Source: an uncultured Clostridia bacterium (GTDB lineage: Bacteria; Bacillota; Clostridia; TANB77; CAG-508). From it: a DNA stretch of 64,000 nucleotides. The notes below the pieces were generated by a model. The model was not told the origin of the DNA. It made no database searches and saw only the letters and a program-made list of their open reading frames with translations. Below are positions 54,503 through 63,915 of the stretch, one piece after another (the first letter of the stretch is position 1; every line of letters starts with the position of its first letter). Where the stretch lies: positions 1 to 64,000 of the forward strand of contig CAPNDH010000001.1 in assembly GCA_948664205.1 (NCBI GenBank). Direction: 5' to 3'. Position numbers and translations under genes: made by a program.

Positions 54503-57500
54503 TTATAACACACTTATTTCTTTTTGTAAATACGTACTATATATTATTACTTTTTCTACTTGTTTTTTTAGTGCTCCTTCTAGTGCTTTTTTGTACAAAT
54601 TTAGTTGTTCTTTGTATTTTTCTATTAGTTCGTTTTCATTTTGTACATAGTCTGTTTTGTAGTCTACTAATACTATATTTCCTTGTTTATCTATATAATA
54701 TAAATCTATAATTCCTTGTACTAGTACGTTTTCTTCTATTTGATTATTGTAAATTTCACTTGCTGGAATATTTATATAAAATGGCTCTTCTTTATGCACT
54801 TCTTTTGCTTCTTTAAGCTCTTTAAATAAATTTGATTTTGTTAATTGTAATAATGTTTTTGTGTTTATGCTTTCCACTTCTTTTTCGGTTATTATATTTT
54901 TGTTTCTTAATTCTTTTATTAGTTCTATAATATCTTTTAATTCATATTCTTTTTTCTCGTTTAAGTTTTTAATGCATAAATGCATTAGTGTTCCTTTTTG
55001 TGCTCCTGTTATTTTTTCTTCTTTTTCGAAGTTTGGTGTTTTTAGATTTTTTTCGTTTTTTGTAATTTCTTTGGAGTGCTGGTCGCCAATGGCTGTGACC
55101 CCTACAGGGCTTTCTTTTCTATTTTTTATTTCGCTTACAGAGGTTTTGGTTGGTATGTTTTCTGAATTTTTGTATTTATATTGCCAATTTAGAATTTCGT
55201 TAATTTTTAGTTTTTCGTTCTCTTTGATTTCTTCTTCAAAGTGCAGATCTTCGGAGTCTGCGATCCCTACATCAAATTCTTTGCTATTTTCTGGGCGTAA
55301 TTCGGTAAATTCTTTGTGGTATTCCTTACCGATTAAGCCCCTACATCCTGTTTCTAGCTCTTGGCTTCCACTATCTAACATATGACCTCCGACATCCGAC
55401 TTCTGACTTCTGTTTTGGTAGTTTGTTCGAAGGGCGGGCGATTGATAATCGCCCCTACATAATGTTCTTGTACCTCTAATATTTGGGCTATTTTTTCTTT
55501 GTCATTTAAGTATACTAATTCTATCCAGTCTAAATATGATATGTATTTTTCTAGTAGGTTTTTATCTAGTTTTTGTTTGTTGTAAATTTCTAAAAGTGCT
55601 TCTTTTTCTTTTAGTGATTTTTGTAAGTCTTTTTCTACACCTGTTATAAATAATTTTTCTTTTGCTCTTGTAAGTGCAACATATAATACTCTCATTTCTT
55701 CTGATATTGTTTCTTTTCTTATTTTCAAACGTAATGCTTCTTTTGCTAATGTATTATATTCTATTCTTCGTTCGTAGTTTATGTATTTCATTCCAAATCC
55801 TAAGTCTTGGTGCATTAATACATTGTCATTTAGGTCTTGTAGATTGAATTTTTTACTACTTCCACATAAAAATACTACTGGAAATTCTAAACCTTTACTT
55901 TTGTGAATACTCATAATTCTTACTACATTATCGTTTTCTCCAATTATTTTTGCAGACCCCATATCTTTACTGCTTAGCTTTAATTTGTCTATAAAATTTA
56001 TAAAGTTATACAAACCTTTAAAACTTGCACTTTCATATTGCTTTGCCTTTTCAAATAGCATTTTTAGGTTTGCTTGTCTTAGTTTTCCGTTGTTTAACAA
56101 ACCTACATAATTGTAATAATTACTATCCATATATATTTGCCAGATAAGTTCATCTAGTGTTTTGTATATTTCTATATTTTTCCAATTTTCTAGCATAGTT
56201 ATGAATCGATTTATTTTCTCTTTTAATTCTTCGCCTACTGCTACTCTTGCTTTTAACATTGCGTTATAAAAACTTTCACTTCTGTCTGCTAAACGTATTT
56301 GTACTAGGTCATTGTCTGTAAAATTTGCTATGCTTGACCTTAATACTGTAATTAGTGGAATATCTTGAAGTGGATTATTTATTATTTTTAGTACGCTCAT
56401 TATTGTTTGTATTTCTGTTGATTCTAAGTATTCGCTTGAAGTATCACTAAATACTGATATATTTTTTTCTATTAATTCTTTTTCATATATTGGTGCTGAA
56501 TTTAAAGTTGACCTTAATAATATTACTATGTCTTTATATTGTATTGGTCTGTAGCCTGTTTTTCTGTCGTATATTTGGTATTTGCTATTTATTAGTTCTT
56601 GTATTTTGTTTGCGACAAATTTTGCTTCTATTAGGGTGTTTTCTATTGGTTCTTCTACATTTTCGTCTTCTTGGGTAATTTCTTCGAAGGGCAGGCGATT
56701 ATTTCTTAGCTCTTCGAGCGGATAGCGAGTTAGAGATAAGTTATGCGCTAGCTTAATCGCCCCTACATTCGTATTATATTCTTGATTTTGGCTTGCCAAA
56801 TCTATAATATGTAGTTCTGCTACCGGGTTATTTTCTGTTTGTGGATAGTCCGCTCCTAGGTTTAGGTATTCATCTTCGTTGTAATCTATATCTCCTAATT
56901 CTTTACTCATTATTTGTTCAAATATATTATTTGTAATATCTAGTACATTTTCTCTACTTCTAAAGTTTTTAAATAATTGTATTTTTTTGCCTTGTTTTTT
57001 CTCTATTGTATTAATTAAATTTTGTAGAGTAGCCACAGCAGTATATTTTTCATATTTTTCTAAAAACAACTCTGGTCTTGCTTGTCTAAACCTATATATA
57101 CTTTGCTTTACATCTCCAACCATAAATATATTGCTTCCGTTTGAAATACTGTTTAGTATATATTCTTGTACTAGGTTACTATCTTGATATTCGTCTATTG
57201 CTATTTCTGTAAATTTTTCTTTTATCTTGTTTGCAACTTCTGTTGGAACATATTCTCCTTCTTCACTTTTTTGTACTAATATTTTTAGTGCAAAATGTTC
57301 TATGTCGTGGAAGTCTATTATATTCTTTTCTTTCTTTTTTTCTAAAAATCTTGTTTCAAATTCAATAACAATATTTTTTAAATTTGATAATGTTTTATAC
57401 ATTTCGTACATATCTTCATTTGCTCTATATGAATCATATAAAAATATTTTTTTATTTGCAGAATCTATATCTTTTTTTACTTTATCTCTTATTTCTTTTG

Positions 57501-58407
57501 CTTCATCCTTTAATGATATACTTATTTTTCTATCTATTGGCCATTTTTCAAATTTTAAATTTGATACTTTTTCATATGTTTTATTCCATATATTTTCATT
57601 GTTAGAACTAATTTCATTTTCTATTTCTTGTATAGCTTCAATATCGTTTATTATTGTTAATGAATATTTTTCTAGTTCTGGCTCTTTTAATAGTTTTCTT
57701 TTTATTCCTTCTAATTTTAATATATTTTCTCTTAATTTTTCTTTATATTCTTTTAACAGAATTTCTCCCCATATTGTTTTTGCAAAGTCTTTATTTAATT
57801 TTTCTTTTAAATTAAACATTTCTACTTTTTCTTCTAGCCATTCTTTAGGAAATGGAGCACTTTGTATATAATTATATATTCTTAATATTAGTTCTTTTAA
57901 TGGCTCGTCTCCCCTATATGTTGTATATGTATTTATTAAATTCAAAAATTCTTTATCTTTGTTTATATATTTATCCTCAAATAAGTCTTCTAGTATGTCT
58001 TGTTTTAGTAATTCTACTTCTGTTTGGTCTCCTATTCTGAAGTTTGCTGATATGTCTAATTCATAAAAATAATTTCTAATTACTTCTAGGCAAAATGAGT
58101 GTATTGTACATATACTTGCTCTATTTAGTAGTGTTATTTGTCTTTGCATACGTACATCATTTGGGTTTTCTTCTATTTTTTTATAAATAGCATCTAGTAT
58201 TCTTTCTCTCATTTCACTTGCGGCTGCATTTGTAAATGTAACAACTAATATATTATCTATATCTACATTTTCATTAACTATTTTATTTATTATACGCTCA
58301 ACAAGCACAGCTGTTTTACCACTTCCTGCAGCTGCTGCAACTAATATATTTGAACCTTTTTCATATATAGCTTTTTGTTGTTCTTTTGTCCATTTAACTT
58401 CTGACAT
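54503..58407 (-). CDS. addA: ATP-dependent helicase/nuclease AddA with translated repeats and two CGG frame breaks
   Basis: UvrD-like helicase: Walker A LVAAAAGSGKTAVLVERI, TFTNAAASEMRERIL, IAIDEYQDSNLVQ, VGDVKQSIYRFR, SIHKSKGLEFPVVFL, and VALTRAKEKLFITG. The first frame ends at 55375 with RSRMSEVIC. The nuclease domain lies in a second frame ending at 54503: RecB-type core VQGIIDLYYIDKQGN, LVDYKTDYV. Going between the frames takes two bases: skipping the C of CGG 55398-55396 and of the next in-frame CGG 55391-55389 gives S-G-C-G-G-H-M and the exact second frame. The result is 1300 residues. Four palindromic repeats are translated within the gene (56767-56675, 55460-55421, 55345-55230 and 55106-55063), mostly in the linker before the nuclease domain. 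addB is not adjacent. Confidence 0.9.
55063..55106. repeat. Family A repeat inside addA
   Basis: CCCCTACAG end with GGTCGCCAATGGCTGTGACC core. Read on the minus strand as PVGVTAIGDQHSKEI in AddA. Confidence 0.8.
55230..55345. repeat. Family A and family B repeats in tandem inside addA
   Basis: A family A-like unit with GATCTTCGGAGTCTGCGATC (55230-55271) followed by a family B unit (55292-55345, GGGCGTAATTCGG to ACCGATTAAGCCCCTACA). Translated as GCRGLIGKEYHKEF, then ELRPENSKEFDVGIADSEDL. Confidence 0.82.
55382..55460. repeat. Heptamer repeats and family A element inside addA, carrying both CGG shift sites
   Basis: Minus strand AGAAGTC AGAAGTC GGATGTC GGAGGTC heptamers (55411-55382) next to a GGGGCGATTATCAATCGCCC palindrome (55460-55421). 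The heptamer unit length is not a multiple of three, so copy number changes alter the frame. The two CGG triplets fall at heptamer borders. Confidence 0.82.
56675..56767. repeat. Long family A repeat inside addA
   Basis: TTTCTTCGAAGGGCAGGCGATTA at one end, TAATCGCCCCTACA at the other, with a nested GCTCTTCGAGCGGATAGCG piece. Translated as VGAIKLAHNLSLTRYPLEEL, then RNNRLPFEEI, within the helicase part of AddA. Confidence 0.82.
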
Positions 58408-58454
58408 ATTTCTCCTCCATTTTTTATTACTATATCATAAATCTTTGTTAAAGT

Positions 58455-58487
58455 AAAACCACACAAATTAAATTTTGTGTGGCTTTA
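58455..58487 (-). terminator. Terminator after the 64-residue membrane protein gene
   Basis: AAAACCACACAAA / TTTGTGTGGCTTT stem with T-rich tail on the minus strand, just upstream of addA. Confidence 0.72.
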
Positions 58488-58489
58488 TT

Positions 58490-58684
58490 TTATATATTTA
58501 TTATTACAATTGCACCTATTACAGATAGTATAAATCCTATTATTTTAAGAGTTCTTACTACTGAATTTCTATCTCCATAGCTAAACCATTTTTCACTTAA
58601 TTTTCGTGCATCATATATCATAACTACACCTATAGCTACTACTATTAATGATATTATTTGTATTACTATTTTTAAGATTGGCAT
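58490..58684 (-). CDS. Small two-helix membrane protein, 64 residues
   Basis: Two hydrophobic segments (residues about 4-24 and 46-63) joined by a short hydrophilic loop (DARKLSEKWFSYGDRNSVVR). Similar short proteins with a DARxLxxKWF loop are common upstream of addA or in cell-envelope contexts in Clostridia; function unknown. AAAGGAGATAATAAAAA precedes ATG 58684. Its transcript ends in the hairpin at 58455. Confidence 0.65.
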   Translation of the reverse strand: MPILKIVIQIISLIVVAIGVVMIYDARKLSEKWFSYGDRNSVVRTLKIIGFILSVIGAIVIINI

Positions 58685-58711
58685 TTTTTATTATCTCCTT
58701 TTTTCATATAG

Positions 58712-58761
58712 ATGCGTCAAAAGGGACATATGACGCATTTGTACCTGTCCCCAATGAGTCA
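58712..58761. repeat. Mini-element related to the insertion sequence ends
   Basis: GATGCGTCAAAAGGGACATATGACGCATTTGTACCTGTCCCCAATG-type sequence (given in part), sharing blocks with 9393-9441 and 7877-7936. Inserted between galM-like and the small membrane protein gene. Confidence 0.72.
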
Positions 58762-59634
58762 TTAATAAAATTCTACTGTATATTTGCATTCAAATTCTTG
58801 TTTTGGTCCAATTATTACTATATCTCCTTTTTGTCTAAATACTCCTGTTGTTTTTACTGTGTCTGGTGTAGTCATCCATGGTGATATGCATAAAAATGGA
58901 GAATTTGTTTTTGACCATAATGATAAGTATGGAAAATTTGAACAGTCTATTGATAATATTTTTCTTCCTGTGTCTTTTAATCTTAATGTTACTTTTTTGG
59001 ATGTTAAACCTTTCATTATTATTGCGTCATTTTTGAACATATCTGGTTTTAATGTTATTGTTTTTTTATCTTCTTCTATTATATTTTTTGCATATTCTGT
59101 TCCTACTAGTCCATCTATTAAATATAAAAAATGAATTTTATTCTCTTCTTCTTCAAATTCTAAGCAGTAGTTTTCATTTTTTAATTGTTCTAAATCTATT
59201 TTAAATGCTGGCATAGAACCTATACCAAATGGCATATCTACGTCACCTTCATTTATAACTTTATACATTGTTGTTAGTTTATTTTCATCTAGTCTATATG
59301 TTACATATAATGAAAACTTATATGGATATTTTTCTATAATTTTTTCATTGCTTCTAAGTACATAAGAATGGAAGTTATCTAATTTCGTGATTGGCTCAAA
59401 TTCGAATTCTTTTGCAAATCCGTCTGGTTGAATTTCATATGTTTTGCTATTCATTATTGTTTGGTTTTTCTTACATTTTCCTACATTTGGAAATAATACT
59501 GACCAACGTCTTTTCCAAAATATTTTTCCGTTTTCATCAACTGTTTCTTCGCCTTGGTGTAATTTTTCTTGTCCATTTAACTTAAAACTTATAAGTTCTG
59601 CACCATATTTTGAAGTTAGTATTTGAGTATACAT
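58762..59634 (-). CDS. Aldose 1-epimerase family protein (GalM/LacX type)
   Basis: 290 residues, all beta. KYGAELISFKLNGQEKLHQ at the start, RRWSVLFPNVGKC, MPFGIGSMPAFKI, and the C-terminal LSLWSKTNSPFLCISPW. The active-site glutamate near the end lies in KQEFECKYTVEFY or the preceding helix; the histidines typical of GalM are not all visible, so the mutarotase activity is uncertain. The LacX-type subgroup is close. It has its own promoter at 59695-59723 and no linked sugar operon. Confidence 0.85.
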   Translation of the reverse strand: MYTQILTSKYGAELISFKLNGQEKLHQGEETVDENGKIFWKRRWSVLFPNVGKCKKNQTIMNSKTYEIQPDGFAKEFEFEPITKLDNFHSYVLRSNEKIIEKYPYKFSLYVTYRLDENKLTTMYKVINEGDVDMPFGIGSMPAFKIDLEQLKNENYCLEFEEEENKIHFLYLIDGLVGTEYAKNIIEEDKKTITLKPDMFKNDAIIMKGLTSKKVTLRLKDTGRKILSIDCSNFPYLSLWSKTNSPFLCISPWMTTPDTVKTTGVFRQKGDIVIIGPKQEFECKYTVEFY

Positions 59635-59694
59635 AGATTTCTCCCTTCTTCAATTTTTCTAAAAATTAATTATACAAAGTCTACATTTTACTAA

Positions 59695-59723
59695 AGTATA
59701 ATTTATCTATATACATTAAACAA
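59695..59723 (-). promoter_or_regulatory. Promoter of the aldose epimerase gene
   Basis: Minus strand TTGTTT (59723-59718), 17 bases, TATACT (59700-59695), some 60 bases before the ATG at 59634. The remaining spacer, 59724-59889, is AT-rich and I see nothing else in it. Confidence 0.6.
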
Positions 59724-59889
59724 GTTATATTATTGACATATCAACTTAGGAAATGTTAGTTTTTCTTTCGTAGTATATAATATATTGTTTTTATGTAAAT
59801 GTCAATACATTGCTACAATATTTATTATTATATTTTAATTACTTTATTGCAAATTATAATATATTTATAAATAAAAAGTCGATATTAAT

Positions 59890-59922
59890 AAGTAAAGAAC
59901 CGTATTAAACGGTTCTTTACTT
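59890..59922. terminator. Terminator after the ankyrin cluster
   Basis: AAGTAAAGAACCGT / ACGGTTCTTTACTT, near-perfect stem with loop ATTAA, ending the minus-strand genes at 59933-61923. Confidence 0.78.
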
Positions 59923-59932
59923 ATTATATTAT

Positions 59933-60391
59933 CTATAAAAGTTTGTTTTGAAATTCATAGAATTCCTCTTCAGTCATTAATTCCTCTTCATACTGAACCC
60001 AGAATTCGCCCATGTCATCTTGGGATATTGTTTTTGAAAGTCTGTGGATTAGGTAGTTAATTTCTTTTAACTCATTAGTTCCTACAGTTCCAGCAATAAC
60101 TTTTGTAGGATTTGTATAATCTGTATCAGTCCCACTATTGCTATACCAAGATTTCCAACCCTCCCTAGTATAATATATTACAATTGCATTTCCTACTTCA
60201 TTTCTTGTTCCAAGAAATTTAAGTGCTTCGTTTGACATACCTATCAAAGTATCAAACAATCTAGTATCTTCAATTTGGTAAACTGTTTCTTCTATATTTG
60301 AACCTGCAATACCATATAACATTTTTACAAAAATATAGTTCCGTGTATCTCTTTCGATTTTTGCAATAGCTTTAATCCTTTTGCTCTCCAT
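59933..60391 (-). CDS. Hypothetical protein, 152 residues
   Basis: Mixed alpha/beta, acidic at the C-terminus (EEELMTEEEFYEFQNKLL). I do not recognise a domain. It contains a conserved-looking GREGWKSWYSNS-like loop (TREGWKSWYSNSGTDTDY). AGGAGGAAAAAATT precedes ATG 60391. It is the last gene of a three-gene set with a 128-residue protein and an ankyrin-repeat protein, all with similar AGGAGGAAAA sites. One in-frame CGG (60343-60341, RDTRNY); a +1 shift there would stop after a few codons. Confidence 0.55.
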   Translation of the reverse strand: MESKRIKAIAKIERDTRNYIFVKMLYGIAGSNIEETVYQIEDTRLFDTLIGMSNEALKFLGTRNEVGNAIVIYYTREGWKSWYSNSGTDTDYTNPTKVIAGTVGTNELKEINYLIHRLSKTISQDDMGEFWVQYEEELMTEEEFYEFQNKLL

Positions 60392-60460
60392 AATTTTTTC
60401 CTCCTCTTATTTATGGATAGTTATCCTACTATATAAGCAAGGAATTGCCTTTTCAAAATA

Positions 60461-60847
60461 CTATTCTATTTCTGAAAATGACTCTTTTAACAACTTTAGC
60501 ATTTCCGGATATTTACATATTCTAGCAGTATCTATAAGTTCCATAATTTGGTGTGGTTGTATATTTATCTTTATATTTATCATAAACTTGACTAATTCTA
60601 TGCAATTACTTTCTACTGCTGTATAAAATATTGATATTTTTTTTCTATCACCTATTGATATAAAATACTCTTCTAAAAGTTTTTCATATCTATTTTTAGT
60701 AATTAGGTCTAATATATATACTCCTTCTTTTTTATTATATGTTGTATAGTTAAATATCAACCTTAACATCCTATCATATGCTTCTTTATCCTTATCACAA
60801 AAAGTATGCAAGTTAAAAAGTAAGTTTTCTTTATCATGTTTACACAT
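60461..60847 (-). CDS. Ankyrin-like helical protein, 128 residues
   Basis: Helical repeats with patterns like FYTAVESNCIELVKFMINI and ICKYPEMLKLLKE, which match the second helix and turn of ankyrin repeats, but no full TPLHxA motif. Probably one to three degenerate ankyrin-type repeats. AGGAGGAAAAATT precedes ATG 60847. It lies between the ankyrin gene and the 152-residue gene in the same transcript. Function unknown. Confidence 0.6.
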   Translation of the reverse strand: MCKHDKENLLFNLHTFCDKDKEAYDRMLRLIFNYTTYNKKEGVYILDLITKNRYEKLLEEYFISIGDRKKISIFYTAVESNCIELVKFMINIKINIQPHQIMELIDTARICKYPEMLKLLKESFSEIE

Positions 60848-60894
60848 AATTTTTCCTCCTCTTTTTGTGGATAGTTGTCCTTCTTCAACTTACA

Positions 60895-61923
60895 CTATCT
60901 TGCTCCTGCTTTTTTTAATAGCTCAGCAATTTCAAATTTTTGTTTCATTTCTGCCTTAGTAAGAATGTTTCCAAAGTCTTCAATACCTTCTCCAATAGCT
61001 TTATCATATGATATACATGCTCTATAAGCCTTAGCATCTATTATGTCATATTTCGCATTGACATTTGCTCCTGCATCAATCAACATTTGCACTAATTCTG
61101 TATCGTTTGTATAGCTAACAGCAAACTTAATAAACATATCATTTCTTCTTACATCTAATAATTTATTAGTTTTTATTATTCTTTTTGCAAATTCAATGTC
61201 ATTAGCTTTAATAGCATCCCTATAATTCTCTGAAAAATTTGGACTTTTTTCTAATAAGACATCTCGCATTTCTCTATTCCATTCTTCTTTAGATGCTTGC
61301 ATAGCTACTTCGTCATCACCCATATTGTTTTTTATTAGAAATTCCAATATTTCAGTGCTTTTATTTTTTGCTGTATACCTAGCTAAACCATATGCATATA
61401 TTGGAAGCCCATTACGTTTCCTTGCCTCAACTAAAGCCTTTAATAAGGGTAAGTCTTCTTCTTGTATAGCATAAATAAAAACATTTTGCATATTATTATA
61501 ATCACCTAATTTAACTAATTGTGGAATAATACTTATATATCTCTTAATTACAACCGACATTAATAAGTCATTTTTGGGATTATTTTGTCCAAAAGTTAAA
61601 AATCCTTTTCGGTGTAATGAGCGTATAACTAAATACAATGAGTATTCATCTAATTCTTCCATCATTTTACTTTCTAAAATGTCTTTTGCTAATATAGATG
61701 TTGTTTTTTTGATTGCTTTTTCTTTAGCACTTGAATAATTATTTGTACTACCACAATATACTCTACGAGTTCGATTTGGTGGTGAAAACAAACCCAAAGG
61801 GTGATATTCATTATCTTCTACTTCCATATAGTGCTCTTCTACATGATAAGCCCTATCAAATTCCTCTTCATAAATTTCGCAATACTTTTTTACGTACTTA
61901 CTTCTTGCATATGATTGATTCAT
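60895..61923 (-). CDS. Ankyrin-repeat protein, 342 residues
   Basis: After a hydrophilic first third (HVEEHYMEVEDNEYHPLG), repeats appear from about residue 110: YAIQEEDLPLLKALVEARK, YTAKNKSTEILEFLIKNN, AIKANDIEFAKRIIKT and AVSYTNDTELVQMLIDAGANV with the consensus GADVN-like turn (GANVNAKYD). Ends with FEIAELLKKAGAR. Ankyrin repeats mediate protein binding. In Clostridia such genes are often grouped with small unknown genes in accessory clusters. AAAGGAGAATATGT precedes ATG 61923. No signal peptide. Confidence 0.8.
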   Translation of the reverse strand: MNQSYARSKYVKKYCEIYEEEFDRAYHVEEHYMEVEDNEYHPLGLFSPPNRTRRVYCGSTNNYSSAKEKAIKKTTSILAKDILESKMMEELDEYSLYLVIRSLHRKGFLTFGQNNPKNDLLMSVVIKRYISIIPQLVKLGDYNNMQNVFIYAIQEEDLPLLKALVEARKRNGLPIYAYGLARYTAKNKSTEILEFLIKNNMGDDEVAMQASKEEWNREMRDVLLEKSPNFSENYRDAIKANDIEFAKRIIKTNKLLDVRRNDMFIKFAVSYTNDTELVQMLIDAGANVNAKYDIIDAKAYRACISYDKAIGEGIEDFGNILTKAEMKQKFEIAELLKKAGAR

Positions 61924-62049
61924 ACATATTCTCCTTTCAATTAATTAATTGATAAAGATTTATACTAAGTGTCTCCTTATATATAACATGTTTTTGCAAT
62001 TATGTCAATATCTCTGTTTAACTTTATTTTTTTCACAATTTCTCATATA

Positions 62050-62086
62050 AAAATCGATTTTTAGATAAAACCTAAAAATCGCTTTT
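62050..62086 (-). terminator. Terminator after glyS
   Basis: CGATTTTTAG / CTAAAAATCG stem with loop, T-rich on the minus strand. Confidence 0.7.
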
Positions 62087-62090
62087 ATAT

Positions 62091-63479
62091 TTAAAATTCT
62101 AGTTTTTCCTCTAACCACGCTGGTATTTCGTCTATTTTTAAACGTATTTGCTCCATTGTGTCTCTATCACGTATTGTTACTGTGTCATCTTCTAATGTGT
62201 CAAAGTCTACTGTTACACAGTAAGGTGTTCCTATTTCATCTTCTCTTCTATAACGTTTTCCTATTGAGCCTGCTTCATCGTAGTCACACATAAATTTCTT
62301 TGATAATTTTGTATATACTTCATCTGCTTTTTCACTTAGTTTTTTAGATAGTGGTAGTACTGCTACTTTGTATGGTGCTAGTGCTGGATGTAAGTGCAGA
62401 ACTGTTCTTGTGTCTCCTTCTGCTATCTCTTGTTCTTCGTAGCTGTTACATAACATTGCTAGGAATATTCTATCTACACCAACTGCTGGTTCTACGCAGT
62501 ATGGTACATATTTTTCATTTGTTTCTGCGTCTAAGTATGTTAAATCTTGTTTTGATGCTTCCATATGTCTTGATAAGTCATAGTCTGTTCTATCTGCTAT
62601 TCCCCATAGTTCTCCCCAACCAAATGGGAATAAAAATTCTATATCTGTTGTTCCTTTACTATAGAATGATAGTTCTTCTTTTGAGTGTTCTCTCATTCTT
62701 AAGTTTTCTTCTTTTACTCCTAAACTTAATAACCAATCTTTACAGAATTTTTTCCAGTATTCATACCATTCTAAATCTGTTCCTGGTTTGCAGAAAAATT
62801 CTAATTCCATTTGTTCGAATTCTCTTGTTCTGAATATAAAGTTTCCTGGTGTTATTTCATTTCTAAAAGAACGACCCATTTGACCTATTCCCATTGGCAT
62901 TTTCCTTCTTGTTGTACGTAGTACATTTTTAAAGTCTACAAACATTCCTTGTGCTGTTTCTGGTCTTAGGTATACTTCTGATTTTGCATCTTCTGTTACT
63001 CCCATAAATGTTTTGAACATTAAGTTGAATTTTCTTATTTCTGTAAATTCTTGTTTACCACAGTTTGGACAAGTAATATTATTTTCATTTATATATTCTA
63101 CTAATTGTTCATTTGTCCAACCATCTAATCCTGAAATGTCTTTTCCTTTACTAAATCCCCATTCTTCTATTAATTTGTCTGCTCTATGTCTTGTTTTACA
63201 TGATTTACAATCTATTAGTGGATCTGAAAAGCCTCCTACGTGACCTGTTGTTACCCATACTTGTGGGTTCATCATAATTGCAGCATCTATTCCTACATTG
63301 TATTTATTTTCTATTATAAATTTTCTCCACCAAGCATCTTTAATATTTTTCTTAAGTTCTGCTCCTAATGGTCCATAATCCCAAGAATTTGCTAAACCTC
63401 CATAAATTTCCGACCCTGGGTATACAAACCCTCTGTTTTTGCATAATGCAACTAGTTTTTCCATTGTTAATTCTGACAT
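62091..63479 (-). CDS. glyS: Glycyl-tRNA synthetase, single-polypeptide dimeric type
   Basis: 462 residues from ATG 63479 ([14 protein letters not shown]), after AAAGGAGGAATTAAA. The frame is open to 63581, but that stretch is heptamer-repeat DNA. Class II motifs: [71 protein letters not shown], and the anticodon-binding domain from about 350 ([37 protein letters not shown]). A four-cysteine zinc insert is present (CKSCKTRHR ... CPNCGKQEF). It charges tRNA-Gly. Controlled by the T-box at 63606. Confidence 0.97.
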   Translation of the reverse strand: MSELTMEKLVALCKNRGFVYPGSEIYGGLANSWDYGPLGAELKKNIKDAWWRKFIIENKYNVGIDAAIMMNPQVWVTTGHVGGFSDPLIDCKSCKTRHRADKLIEEWGFSKGKDISGLDGWTNEQLVEYINENNITCPNCGKQEFTEIRKFNLMFKTFMGVTEDAKSEVYLRPETAQGMFVDFKNVLRTTRRKMPMGIGQMGRSFRNEITPGNFIFRTREFEQMELEFFCKPGTDLEWYEYWKKFCKDWLLSLGVKEENLRMREHSKEELSFYSKGTTDIEFLFPFGWGELWGIADRTDYDLSRHMEASKQDLTYLDAETNEKYVPYCVEPAVGVDRIFLAMLCNSYEEQEIAEGDTRTVLHLHPALAPYKVAVLPLSKKLSEKADEVYTKLSKKFMCDYDEAGSIGKRYRREDEIGTPYCVTVDFDTLEDDTVTIRDRDTMEQIRLKIDEIPAWLEEKLEF

Positions 63480-63498
63480 TTTAATTCCTCCTTTTATA

Positions 63499-63600
63499 AT
63501 TGGAGGTTGGAAGTTGGAGATTGGAGATTGGAACTTCTGGGGAATTCCTTCGAAGAATTTACCCCATATTCCAACTTCCAACTTCTAACTTCTAACTTCC
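63499..63600. repeat. Heptamer-repeat element upstream of glyS
   Basis: TTGGAGGTTGGAAGTTGGAG units, a TTCCTTCGAAGAATTTACC centre, and inverted AACTTCCAACTTCTAACTTC units. Can fold into one long stem, inside the leader of glyS. Confidence 0.82.
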
Positions 63601-63605
63601 ATATA

Positions 63606-63800
63606 AAAAAACTTTCATTCCTAGCCTTTTAGCTAGGGACGAAAGTTTTATTTTTCCGCGGTTCCACCCTAATTGGTAATTATTTTTGTTAATTACCCTC
63701 TTTTATTTTTATATGCTCCAAAGCTCCCCACAAATATTTTATTGTTGGCTTTCACCTTAACCCAACTCTCTTTTTAATAAAATAATTTTGCTTTTTCTCT
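63606..63800 (-). promoter_or_regulatory. T-box leader of glyS
   Basis: The minus-strand RNA contains AGGGTGGAACCGCGG, the T-box core, followed by a terminator stem ACTTTCGTCCCTAGC / GCTAGGAATGAAAGT and a T run. A stem I region with AAAAAGAGAGTTGGG and GGTGAAAGCC lies upstream. The specifier is probably a GGN codon in the GTGGGGAGC region, not resolved here. Uncharged tRNA-Gly should promote read-through. Confidence 0.88.
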
Positions 63801-63832
63801 TTCATTGCATTTATATTTAACTAATTTATATT

Positions 63833-63861
63833 ATTTTATTCTTTTTTTATAATAAAGTCAA
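63833..63861 (-). promoter_or_regulatory. Promoter of the glyS T-box transcript
   Basis: Minus strand TTGACT (63861-63856), 17 bases, TAAAAT (63838-63833), just upstream of the T-box leader. Confidence 0.68.
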
Positions 63862-63915
63862 TATAAATATTAATATTTCGCTATTTTTTTAACTTGTAAT
63901 TATAATTCATTAAAT

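Noticed and set aside
54503..55381. Independent 292-residue nuclease gene
   Set aside because: It is the nuclease domain of AddA, has no ribosome binding site, and joins the helicase part through two CGG shifts.
63480..63581. Longer N-terminus of glyS
   Set aside because: The stretch is heptamer-repeat DNA; a strong AGGAGG site precedes ATG 63479.
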